Assembly: GCA_003663695.1 (NCBI GenBank)
Contig: QMUB01000109.1
Span: 1-5,134 of the forward strand
Origin: Thermococci archaeon
GTDB taxonomy: Archaea > Methanobacteriota_B > Thermococci > Thermococcales > Thermococcaceae
Direction: 5' to 3'
DNA: 5,134 nucleotides
Part shown: piece by piece, positions 1-5,134 of the stretch
How positions within the stretch are numbered: the stretch's first letter is position 1
Layout of the letters: every line of letters begins with the position of its first letter
Notes under the pieces: generated by a model
Told to the model about the DNA's origin: nothing
Databases searched by the model: none
Seen by the model: only the letters and a program-made list of their open reading frames with translations
Made by a program: the position numbers and the translations under genes

Positions 1-1160
1 AGGAAGAACAGGGCTAAAGCAGGGAGCAGCATCTTTTTATAGACTCCTCCGAGTTCTGCTTTATAGTATTCCGCCGAAAAGACCAGACACAGGTGCACAG
101 GGCTAAATAGCATTCCCATATATCCACTCAGATATGCAAGGGCGATTTTGTCAAAGCCCGTAAAGAAAGGCGCGAGAAGGGGAAACGTCATCCCGACATA
201 TGCAAAGCTGATTCCCGTGATAAGACCCACAACGAAGGGTGTAATCGTTATGACAAGCACTATGGGAAGATTGAGCTCAAGAATCGTTTTTGGGAGTGTT
301 TTAACGGCTCCCGTAACGTCCAGGAGCTCCTTGAAGTACATAACGGATAGGAGAAGAAAGAGTATCTTGGGCTGGAGAGCATACCTAATAACTTCCCTCT
401 TGCTAACCTTTTTAAAGTATGGTATTAACGCAGATAAAAAGCCTATAAAAGCCCCGTATACCATATCATAGCCAAAGACTATTGAAACCACGATTATTAC
501 AAGAATCGGGTATGTGCTCTTTAGGAAGAGCTTTAGACCTTCTTTTCTGTTACCTCTCTCCTCATCGAGGGTTTTTATTGGCTTCAAAAGGAAGAAATAA
601 CCCACAACAACCATTATGATCGTGAAGGGAAACATCTTTGTGCTGAACTCTCTAATTGATATCCCAAGAATAGCCGAGGCGATGATTATGGATTGATACA
701 TGGGCCAGGAGTGCTCCCATATGTGTCTGAACCAGTAGTTTATGAGAGTCTTCTTTTCGGGAGGAACGCCCAATCTATCCGCAATTCCCTCAATCATTGG
801 GGCAGAAACAAGGGCTCCAGCCGGCATGGGCATCAGACCTATCAAAGATGGGAGGGCAGCTAGAGAATATTTCTCACTTGGAAAGAGCTCCTTAGCCGCC
901 TTCTCCATGCACTTGAGATAACCTATCTGGGAGAAAACGTTTGTAAGCCCCATTATTGAAACAATTATCAGAATCAGTCTTATGGTGCTCCATGAGGTTA
1001 TGGACACGTAGAGGGTGTTTAAGAGATCCCATGGAGTTAGCCCAAAGAGCAGACCGAGAGTTAGAGAGCCGGTAAAGATCGAGAGTCCGATATTAACTTT
1101 AAGCCTTATCAGGAGTATGACGAGTGTGAATGATGCCACAAGATAGAGGAGTTCGTTCAT
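1..1160 (-). CDS. DUF401 family polytopic membrane protein, putative transporter (C-terminus cut by window edge)
   Basis: The frame is open for 386 residues from the ATG at 1160 to the left edge, with no internal stop. The product is very hydrophobic, with about ten membrane-spanning stretches, for example near residues 4-18, 26-41, 60-76, 100-120, 157-168, 176-192, 217-246, 265-275, 299-320 and 340-362. Three conserved-looking blocks match my recollection of the DUF401 family, a euryarchaeal and bacterial integral membrane family: GLMPMPAGALVSAPMI at 108-123, FRHIWEHSWPMYQS at 144-157, and GYMGMLFSPVHLCLV at 346-360. Prolines and glycines inside hydrophobic segments resemble the re-entrant regions of anion and organic-acid permeases, so transport is a reasonable inference, but the substrate is unknown. 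Family members are, as I recall, about 400 residues, so only a short tail should be missing. The start is supported by GGTGA five bases upstream and by a promoter about 50 bases upstream. The gene is divergent from ileS. Confidence 0.88.
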   Translation of the reverse strand, partial: MNELLYLVASFTLVILLIRLKVNIGLSIFTGSLTLGLLFGLTPWDLLNTLYVSITSWSTIRLILIIVSIMGLTNVFSQIGYLKCMEKAAKELFPSEKYSLAALPSLIGLMPMPAGALVSAPMIEGIADRLGVPPEKKTLINYWFRHIWEHSWPMYQSIIIASAILGISIREFSTKMFPFTIIMVVVGYFFLLKPIKTLDEERGNRKEGLKLFLKSTYPILVIIVVSIVFGYDMVYGAFIGFLSALIPYFKKVSKREVIRYALQPKILFLLLSVMYFKELLDVTGAVKTLPKTILELNLPIVLVITITPFVVGLITGISFAYVGMTFPLLAPFFTGFDKIALAYLSGYMGMLFSPVHLCLVFSAEYYKAELGGVYKKMLLPALALFF

Positions 1161-1165
1161 GGCTT

Positions 1166-1170
1166 TCACC
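1166..1170 (-). promoter_or_regulatory. Ribosome binding site of the DUF401 gene
   Basis: On the minus strand GGTGA lies five bases before the ATG at 1160. It matches the archaeal anti-Shine-Dalgarno sequence at the 16S rRNA 3' end and fixes the start of this gene. Confidence 0.75.
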
Positions 1171-1205
1171 GATATGGTAATGTGTAGATGAATATCTAAT
1201 TGAAA

Positions 1206-1220
1206 CTTATAAAGTTTTAG
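1206..1220 (-). promoter_or_regulatory. Archaeal promoter (BRE/TATA) of the DUF401 gene
   Basis: Read on the minus strand this is CTAAAACTTTATAAG, an A-rich BRE followed by a TATA box centred near 1210. Archaeal spacing would put transcription start near 1185, giving a leader of about 25 nt that contains the GGTGA site. The core AAAACTTTATAA also occurs in the ileS promoter on the other strand. No start site has been measured; this is inference from the motif and spacing. Confidence 0.6.
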
Positions 1221-1235
1221 GAGCTGCCGTCCTAA
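1217..1235. promoter_or_regulatory. Inverted repeat between divergent promoters, possible operator
   Basis: TTAGGA and TCCTAA form perfect 6-bp arms around a 7-bp spacer (GCTGCCG). The repeat touches the BRE side of the DUF401 promoter and ends about 18 bp before the BRE of the ileS promoter, so a bound protein could influence either gene. A 6-bp palindrome can arise by chance, so the regulatory role is a guess from location. Confidence 0.22.
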
Positions 1236-1252
1236 GAAGTCCCAGAGTTCCC

Positions 1253-1266
1253 AAAAACTTTATAAA
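1253..1266 (+). promoter_or_regulatory. Archaeal promoter (BRE/TATA) of ileS
   Basis: AAAAACTTTATAAA, within a longer A/T stretch that continues to 1272, gives a BRE-like A-rich segment and a TATA box at 1259-1266. The expected transcription start about 25 bp beyond the TATA centre is near 1287-1290. That would leave an ileS leader of about 100 nt, long for a Thermococcales housekeeping gene. A second, weaker TATA-like sequence (ACTTTATAG, 1364-1372) is too close to the ATG to be the main promoter unless the message is nearly leaderless. Confidence 0.65.
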
Positions 1267-1286
1267 TAAAAATCCCCAACTTTGCC

Positions 1287-1390
1287 CGATGCCCATGAGG
1301 GGGGAGTGTTTTATCCTTCGCTTTGCCCATAACTGAGGGCTCTTCTAATGATTTGGTTAGGTTACTTTATAGTTTTCAGGGGGTTTTGAT
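1287..1390 (+). other. Predicted 5' leader of ileS, with repeats and a possible 15-codon upstream ORF
   Basis: If transcription starts near 1287-1290, the leader begins almost exactly at an ATG (1289) opening a short frame of 15 codons that stops with TGA at 1334-1336. This frame is in phase with ileS but separated from it by several further in-frame stops. CTTTGCCC occurs twice, at 1280-1287 and 1321-1328. Each copy is followed by a C-run/G-run pair able to form a short stem: CCC-ATGA-GGG at 1292-1301 and GCCC-N8-GGGC at 1325-1340. The upstream ORF holds one isoleucine codon (ATC). Bacterial T-box elements are not expected in archaea and no T-box motif is visible. Whether this leader regulates ileS is unknown. 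Confidence 0.35.
1378..1384 (+). promoter_or_regulatory. Ribosome binding site of ileS (non-canonical)
   Basis: AGGGGGT lies six bases before the ATG at 1391. It is only a partial match to the usual GGAGGTGA, with a G-run in place of GGTG. The alternative ATG at 1409 has only GGAA upstream, and the residues between the two ATGs (MIKEPE) fit the usual N-terminus of Thermococcales IleRS as I recall it, so 1391 is preferred. Confidence 0.5.
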
Positions 1391-4300
1391 ATGATAAAGG
1401 AACCAGAGATGAAGGAGTATAATCCTCAAGTGCTAGAGGAGAAAATAGAAAAGTTTTGGAAGGAAAACGACGCCCAGAGGAAGGTAAAAGAGCTGAGGAA
1501 GAATTCAAAGGCTTATTACTTTTTGGACGGCCCGCCCTACGTCAGCGGCGCCATACACCTCGGAACAGCTTGGAATAAGATAATCAAGGACATGGTCATC
1601 CGTTTTAGAACAATGCAGGGTTATAACGTTAGGAGACAGCCCGGTTTTGACATGCACGGTCTCCCGATAGAGGTTAAGGTCGAACAGGCCCTTGGCTTAA
1701 AGATAAAGAAGGATATAGAGGAGACCGTAGGCGTTGACAGCTTCATAAAGAAGTGCAAGGAGTTCGCCTTAAAAAACCTCAAAGTTATGACGGAACAGTT
1801 CAGGATGCTCGGCGTCTGGATGGACTGGGATGATCCGTACATGACCATAAAGAACGAATACATAGAGGCGGCTTGGTGGACTTTAAGGAGAGCCTGGGAA
1901 AAGGGGCTCCTTGAGAAAGACCAGAGAGTTCTCCACTGGTGCCCGAGGTGTGAAACCGCACTTGCAGAGCATGAGGTTAGGGGAGAGTATAAAATAAGGA
2001 AAGACCCGAGCATCTATGTCAAGTTTAAAGTCGAAGGGAAGGAGAATGAGTACCTCCTCATCTGGACGACCACACCATGGACGCTCCCTGCCAACCTGGC
2101 GGTTGCCGTTAATGAAGAATACGACTATGCAAAGGTTAAAGTTGGAGAGGAGTACTGGATAGTTGCAAAGGCTCTCGTGGAGAAGGTCCTAGACGAAGCA
2201 GGAGCTGAAGGTGAGGTCGTTGAGGAATTCAAGGGCAAGGAGCTCGAGGGAATAAGATACGTCCATCCCTTCTTGGATGAGTACCCGAGGCAGAGAGAGT
2301 TTAGAGAGAGATATGAGTGGGCTCACCGCGTGATTCTCGGAGAACACGTTACTCTTGGAGAGGGAACGGGGCTCGTGCACACGGCTCCGGGCCATGGTGA
2401 AGAGGACTTTGAAATAGGAAGGGAATACGGCTTACCCGCCTATTCGCCCCTTGACGACGAAGGGCGTTACACGGAGGGCAAATGGAAGGGCATCTTCGTA
2501 AAGGATGCTGATCCTGAGATAATAGAATACCTCAGGGAAAAGGGTGTTCTCGTGAAAGCGGGTGAAGTTGAACACAAATATCCTCACTGCTGGCGCTGTA
2601 AGACTCCTCTGATATTCAGGGCAACGGATCAATGGTTCCTAAAGATAAGCAAAGTCAAGGAGAAGATAATAGAGGAGAATGACAAAAACGTTACATGGTA
2701 TCCGGATTGGGTTAAAGTGCGCTACGATAATGGAGTAATGAACTCCGGAGACTGGTGTATATCGAGACAGAGATACTGGGGCGTTCCGCTTCCAATATGG
2801 AGTGACGGAAAAGACATATATGTCGTAGGAAGTTTCAAGGAGCTTGTTGAGCTCACAACAGCTATTGAAGTGGGAGGGGAGCGCATAGATCTACCAGAAA
2901 GCTATGACGAAAAACTCAAGGTGATAGAAGAGAAGCTCGGCCCCGAAGACCTCCACAGACCCTATGTGGATGCATTCATAATAAAAGTCAACGGCAAAGA
3001 AATGCGCCGTGTAAAGGACGTGGTGGACGTATGGTTCGACTCGGGAATAGCCTCATGGGCTTCCCTTGGATATCCAAGAAATAAAGAGCTTTTTGAGAAG
3101 CTATGGCCCGCTGATTTTGTAGTGGAGGGACAGGATCAGGTTACAAAATGGTTCTACTCCCAGCAGGCTGCCTCGGTGATAGCCTTTGACACAGTACCCT
3201 ATAAGAACGTTGCAATGCACGGCTATGTACTCGATGAAAAGGGCGACAAAATGAGCAAGAGCCTTGGAAACATCATAAGACCCGAAGAAGTGGTTCAAAA
3301 AGAGGGACGCGACTCCTTCAGATTCTACATGCTATGGGCAAATGTGCCATGGGAGGATTTGAGGTTTAGCTGGACAGGGCTGAACCAAGTTAAGAGAATG
3401 CTCAACATACTCTGGAATGTGTATATACTAAGCTCAACATACATGAGCCTGGATAACTTTGACCCAACCAAAGTTAATGTTGAAGAGCTTCCACTTCGCG
3501 AGGAGGATAGATGGATACTCTCGAGGGTGAATTCCCTCGTTGGGAAGGTAAGCACGGGCATCGAGACCTTCTACCTGATAAGAGCCACGAGAGAGATATA
3601 CGACTTCGTGGTCGAGGACCTGAGCCGCTGGTACGTTAGACTCATAAGAAAGAGAATGTGGGTGGAGAGGGACGACCCGGACAAACTGGCAGCTTACTGG
3701 ACTCTGTGGCATGTCTTCGACGTGCTGCTCCGCCTGATGGCACCATTCACACCATACATAGTGGAAGAAATATACCAGAACATGATAAGACCCTTCAAAG
3801 AGAGGGAAAGCGTTCACATGGAGGACTGGCCAGAAAAGGATGAGAGATGGGTGGATGAAGAGCTCGAGAAGGAGATGGCAGTGGTGAGGAGGATAGTGGA
3901 AGCGGGATCCTCAGCCAGGCAGAAGGCAAGGATAAAGCTCCGCTACCCCGTTAGGGAGATAATCGTGGAAACCGATGACGAATTAACAAAGAGAGCCGTT
4001 GAAAGACTCAATTACCTCCTTAAAGACCAGCTGAATGCCAAAGAAGTCAGAGTTGCAAAGGTGGAGCGCAGCATAGTGGTCAAACCAAACTTTGCCAAGC
4101 TGGGGCCCCACTTTAAGGGGGATGCAAAGCTCGTTGCTGGATGGATAAGCCAGCAGAACCCAAAGGAGCTCTACGAGAGCTTAATGAAAGAAAAGATGAA
4201 AGTTGAGATAGAAGGAAAGGAGTTCACCCTCGAGAGGGAGCACATACTGGTCGAAGAGGAGCTCCCGGACTTCCTCGTGGGAGAGGAGTTCGACCATGGG

Positions 4301-4591
4301 AAGGTGTTCATAAACAGGGAGCTCACGAGAGACCTCATAATGGAAGGAGTTGCAAGAGAGTTCGTGAGAAGAATACAGGAAATGCGGAAACGGCTCGATC
4401 TTGACGTCAACGACCGCATAATCGTCACCATAGACACGAGCGGAGAGAACAGAGAGCTCCTGGAGGGGATGCTCGATTACATAAAAGGAGAGACAAGGGC
4501 CGTCGAAGTCCGCTTTGAAGAAGCAAAGGGCTACGTCGTCGAGTGGCCCGAGGTCAATGCGAAGATTGGGGTTGAGAAGATCGAGGGCTAA
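1391..4591 (+). CDS. ileS: Isoleucyl-tRNA synthetase (IleRS), class I, archaeal type
   Basis: Cytoplasmic enzyme that activates isoleucine with ATP, charges tRNA-Ile (EC 6.1.1.5), and hydrolyses mischarged Val-tRNA-Ile. At 1066 residues it is complete and of normal archaeal length. The Rossmann catalytic core starts with GPPYVSGAIHLGTAWNK (47-63), the HIGH-type signature in the form HLGT (56-59). GFDMHGLPIE (85-94) lines the amino acid site. The zinc-binding pairs C184/C187 and C400/C403 flank the inserted editing domain CP1. CP1 shows WTTTPWTLPAN (225-235) and GLVHTAPGHGEEDF (327-340), with D339 as the probable conserved editing aspartate. WCISRQRYWG (455-464) and KMSKS (620-624) complete the active site. 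The anticodon-binding helical domain follows (about 705-860), then the C-terminal extension typical of archaeal IleRS (about 890-1066, DUF5915-like). No frameshift or missing key residue is seen. It is transcribed alone, divergent from the DUF401 gene; the next gene downstream is on the same strand but has its own promoter. Confidence 0.98.
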   Translation: MIKEPEMKEYNPQVLEEKIEKFWKENDAQRKVKELRKNSKAYYFLDGPPYVSGAIHLGTAWNKIIKDMVIRFRTMQGYNVRRQPGFDMHGLPIEVKVEQALGLKIKKDIEETVGVDSFIKKCKEFALKNLKVMTEQFRMLGVWMDWDDPYMTIKNEYIEAAWWTLRRAWEKGLLEKDQRVLHWCPRCETALAEHEVRGEYKIRKDPSIYVKFKVEGKENEYLLIWTTTPWTLPANLAVAVNEEYDYAKVKVGEEYWIVAKALVEKVLDEAGAEGEVVEEFKGKELEGIRYVHPFLDEYPRQREFRERYEWAHRVILGEHVTLGEGTGLVHTAPGHGEEDFEIGREYGLPAYSPLDDEGRYTEGKWKGIFVKDADPEIIEYLREKGVLVKAGEVEHKYPHCWRCKTPLIFRATDQWFLKISKVKEKIIEENDKNVTWYPDWVKVRYDNGVMNSGDWCISRQRYWGVPLPIWSDGKDIYVVGSFKELVELTTAIEVGGERIDLPESYDEKLKVIEEKLGPEDLHRPYVDAFIIKVNGKEMRRVKDVVDVWFDSGIASWASLGYPRNKELFEKLWPADFVVEGQDQVTKWFYSQQAASVIAFDTVPYKNVAMHGYVLDEKGDKMSKSLGNIIRPEEVVQKEGRDSFRFYMLWANVPWEDLRFSWTGLNQVKRMLNILWNVYILSSTYMSLDNFDPTKVNVEELPLREEDRWILSRVNSLVGKVSTGIETFYLIRATREIYDFVVEDLSRWYVRLIRKRMWVERDDPDKLAAYWTLWHVFDVLLRLMAPFTPYIVEEIYQNMIRPFKERESVHMEDWPEKDERWVDEELEKEMAVVRRIVEAGSSARQKARIKLRYPVREIIVETDDELTKRAVERLNYLLKDQLNAKEVRVAKVERSIVVKPNFAKLGPHFKGDAKLVAGWISQQNPKELYESLMKEKMKVEIEGKEFTLEREHILVEEELPDFLVGEEFDHGKVFINRELTRDLIMEGVAREFVRRIQEMRKRLDLDVNDRIIVTIDTSGENRELLEGMLDYIKGETRAVEVRFEEAKGYVVEWPEVNAKIGVEKIEG

Positions 4592-4625
4592 TGCCCTCAC
4601 TTCTAAGCCCTTAAAATTTCAATTT
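4583..4625 (+). terminator. Possible ileS terminator: hairpin around the stop codon plus T-rich tail
   Basis: GAGGGC (4583-4588) and GCCCTC (4593-4598) are perfect 6-bp arms around the 4-nt loop TAAT, which contains the TAA stop codon (4589-4591). About 15 bases on come short T-runs (TTTCAATTTTC, 4616-4626). Archaeal RNA polymerase needs mainly T-runs on the coding strand rather than a hairpin, and these runs are short, so termination here is uncertain. The T5 runs at 4652-4656 and 4661-4665 could contribute. Confidence 0.35.
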
Positions 4626-4644
4626 TCAAGCTACCTATTGTGAG

Positions 4645-4659
4645 TGAAAGGTTTTTAAG
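4645..4659 (+). promoter_or_regulatory. Probable archaeal promoter of the exported-protein gene
   Basis: The BRE-like GAAAGG (4645-4650, within GTGAAAGG) followed by TTTTTAAG (4652-4659) is a Thermococcales-style promoter. Transcription would start near 4680, about 120 nt before the ATG at 4802. The same T-rich stretch could also help terminate ileS transcripts, and the sequence alone cannot separate the two roles. Confidence 0.45.
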
Positions 4660-4708
4660 TTTTTCCAAGTGTTCATTGCGAGTGGCCGCCTTAGGACTAA
4701 CATCGGTA

Positions 4709-4776
4709 TATGAACGAAAAATTAAACATCTCTCTAATGAGATGTTTGAACGAATCGAAAACTTAATATGTTCATA
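4709..4776. repeat. Imperfect inverted repeat enclosing a perfect 9-bp hairpin
   Basis: The inner hairpin is AAACATCTC (4724-4732), loop TCTAAT (4733-4738), then GAGATGTTT (4739-4747), with no mismatch. It lies within outer arms TATGAAC (4709-4715) and GTTCATA (4770-4776). ATTAA (4721-4725) and TTAAT (4763-4767) are also complementary. The octamer TGAACGAA is directly repeated at 4711-4718 and 4747-4754. No transposase or target-site duplication is visible, so there is no good reason to call it a mobile element. It is more likely an RNA structure or a regulator site in the leader. Confidence 0.6.
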
Positions 4777-4792
4777 CAGTCAAGTTGTTATT

Positions 4793-4798
4793 GGTGAT
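4793..4798 (+). promoter_or_regulatory. Ribosome binding site of the exported-protein gene
   Basis: GGTGAT is a strong match to the archaeal Shine-Dalgarno sequence, three bases before the ATG at 4802. It supports that ATG as the true start. The in-frame GTG positions further upstream and the ATG at 4863 have no comparable site. Confidence 0.7.
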
Positions 4799-4801
4799 GC
4801 T

Positions 4802-5134
4802 ATGAAAAAGAGAATAATTGCAACGTTATTGATGGGTTTAGTTTTTTTTTGGTTTTTTCGTAATGGCAAATGACGTACAAGTGCCGTATTTTAAGAACCT
4901 GGCAAGTGTGAACATTCAAAATGCAGGAGAGGCACACGTTTTTGTTTCAGCCCTGTATCCAGAAGGCTTTAAGCAGATTGGCGAATATGACATCAAAGGC
5001 AATGGCAGGATTTTGCTAAATCTCGGAGACTTGAGAAAAGCTTGGCAGGAGGAGTACATAAAGAACAAAAGGCTTTCACAGCCGTTAATCCTCTTAACAA
5101 TAGTCACAAAAGATGGGAAAGTCTCTGTTGAGAG
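4802..5134 (+). CDS. Exported protein of unknown function, N-terminal part, with an apparent frameshift in the signal peptide
   Basis: From 4802 the frame starts MKKRIIATLLMGLVFF, a positively charged n-region and hydrophobic core of a Sec signal peptide, then continues WFFRNGK and stops at TGA 4871-4873. The frame that is open from 4842 to the right edge reads GFFVMANDVQVPYF and onward for 90 codons from its ATG at 4863. Reading the T9 run at 4842-4850 as eight T joins the two frames into a complete signal peptide. Its likely cleavage site is VMA|NDV (V at -3, A at -1), followed by a soluble, beta-rich-looking domain with LASVNIQNAGEAHVFVSAL and YDIKGNGRILLNLGDL. I do not recognise the family. 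The protein should be secreted or anchored outside the membrane. The gene runs off the window. The shift may be a sequencing error, a true mutation, or a site of slippage. If the T9 is real and read literally, only a 23-residue peptide is made, or a cytoplasmic form from 4863. Confidence 0.7.
4842..4858 (+). repeat. T9-GG-T6 tract at the frameshift site
   Basis: Nine T, two G and six T run inside the signal peptide core. This is where the two reading frames must join. On the coding strand such T-rich tracts are also the signal at which archaeal RNA polymerases tend to terminate or slip, so the tract may do more than encode Phe residues. Confidence 0.85.

Larger units (their letters stand above)
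4680..4801 (+). other. Structured 5' leader of the exported-protein gene
   Basis: This 122-nt stretch is open in the frame of the ATG at 4802, but I do not read it as coding. It uses CGA (twice), TTA and TGT, unlike ileS, which uses AGA/AGG and CTC. The GGTGAT site sits inside it just before 4802, and a signal peptide begins exactly at that ATG. It contains the palindrome TTAGGACTAA (4691-4700) and a strong hairpin at 4724-4747. An RNA switch or a protein-binding region are both possible; no known riboswitch family was recognised. Confidence 0.4.

Noticed and set aside
148..471. A 107-codon plus-strand frame inside the DUF401 gene
   Set aside because: It lies antisense to a clear membrane protein gene. 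The translation is basic and low in coherent features, and there is no ribosome binding site or promoter of its own.
1364..1372. ACTTTATAG as the main ileS promoter
   Set aside because: Transcription would start at or just inside the ATG at 1391, leaving the G-rich ribosome binding site unused. The upstream TATA at 1259-1266 is a far better match.
1289..1390. A C/D box guide RNA in the ileS leader or around 4735-4800
   Set aside because: CTGA at 1333 and TGATG at 4795 superficially resemble D and C boxes, but no full set of C, D', C' and D boxes at proper spacing is present.
1431..1620. HLGT instead of HIGH in IleRS as a possible active-site defect
   Set aside because: Archaeal IleRS proteins commonly carry HLGTAWNK at this place, as I recall the family. 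All other catalytic, zinc and editing motifs are intact.
3434..3817. Long minus-strand frames inside ileS (also at 1621-2013 and 4181-4600)
   Set aside because: They are shadows of the ileS coding sequence with Cys/His/Ser-rich, domain-free translations. The sense frame is unambiguous.
4709..4776. A MITE or insertion sequence remnant
   Set aside because: The inverted repeats are short and nested off-centre, and no target-site duplication or transposase fragment is visible.
4640..4801. An in-frame GTG-initiated extension of the exported protein upstream of 4802
   Set aside because: It would bury the signal peptide inside the protein, has no ribosome binding site, uses codons (CGA, TTA, TGT) unlike ileS, and overlaps the promoter and the hairpin leader. 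GGTGAT marks 4802 as the start.

Overview
The window looks like chromosomal DNA of a hyperthermophilic euryarchaeon of the order Thermococcales (Thermococcus, Pyrococcus or Palaeococcus). The grounds are an archaeal-type isoleucyl-tRNA synthetase of 1066 residues, GGTGA/GGTGAT ribosome binding sites, A-rich BRE plus TTTATAA-type archaeal promoters, and arginine encoded mostly by AGA/AGG. The genus cannot be fixed from this sequence alone.

Layout. Positions 1-1160 (minus strand) hold the first 386 residues of a polytopic membrane protein of the DUF401 family, running off the left edge. Positions 1161-1390 are a divergent intergenic region with two back-to-back archaeal promoters that share the core AAAACTTTATAA. 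A small inverted repeat lies between them, and ileS has a leader of about 100 nt. Positions 1391-4591 (plus strand) are ileS, complete and with all expected motifs. The ileS stop codon sits in the loop of a GC-rich hairpin, followed by a T-rich stretch that may form the terminator. Positions 4599-4801 carry a probable new promoter and a leader of about 120 nt with a perfect 9-bp hairpin inside a larger imperfect inverted repeat. From 4802 to the right edge is the start of a gene for an exported protein. Its signal peptide and mature part are in different reading frames, and the switch maps to a T9 run at 4842-4850.

The three genes show no functional link: a putative transporter, a housekeeping aminoacyl-tRNA synthetase and an unknown exported protein. 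Each appears to have its own promoter, so this does not look like an operon.

Most of the window is ordinary. The part most worth a second look is the right end, with its structured leader, the T9 frameshift in the signal peptide, and a T-rich tract that resembles an archaeal termination signal inside a coding region. I saw no CRISPR array, insertion sequence, tRNA or rRNA gene, and nothing that makes a convincing new multi-gene system.
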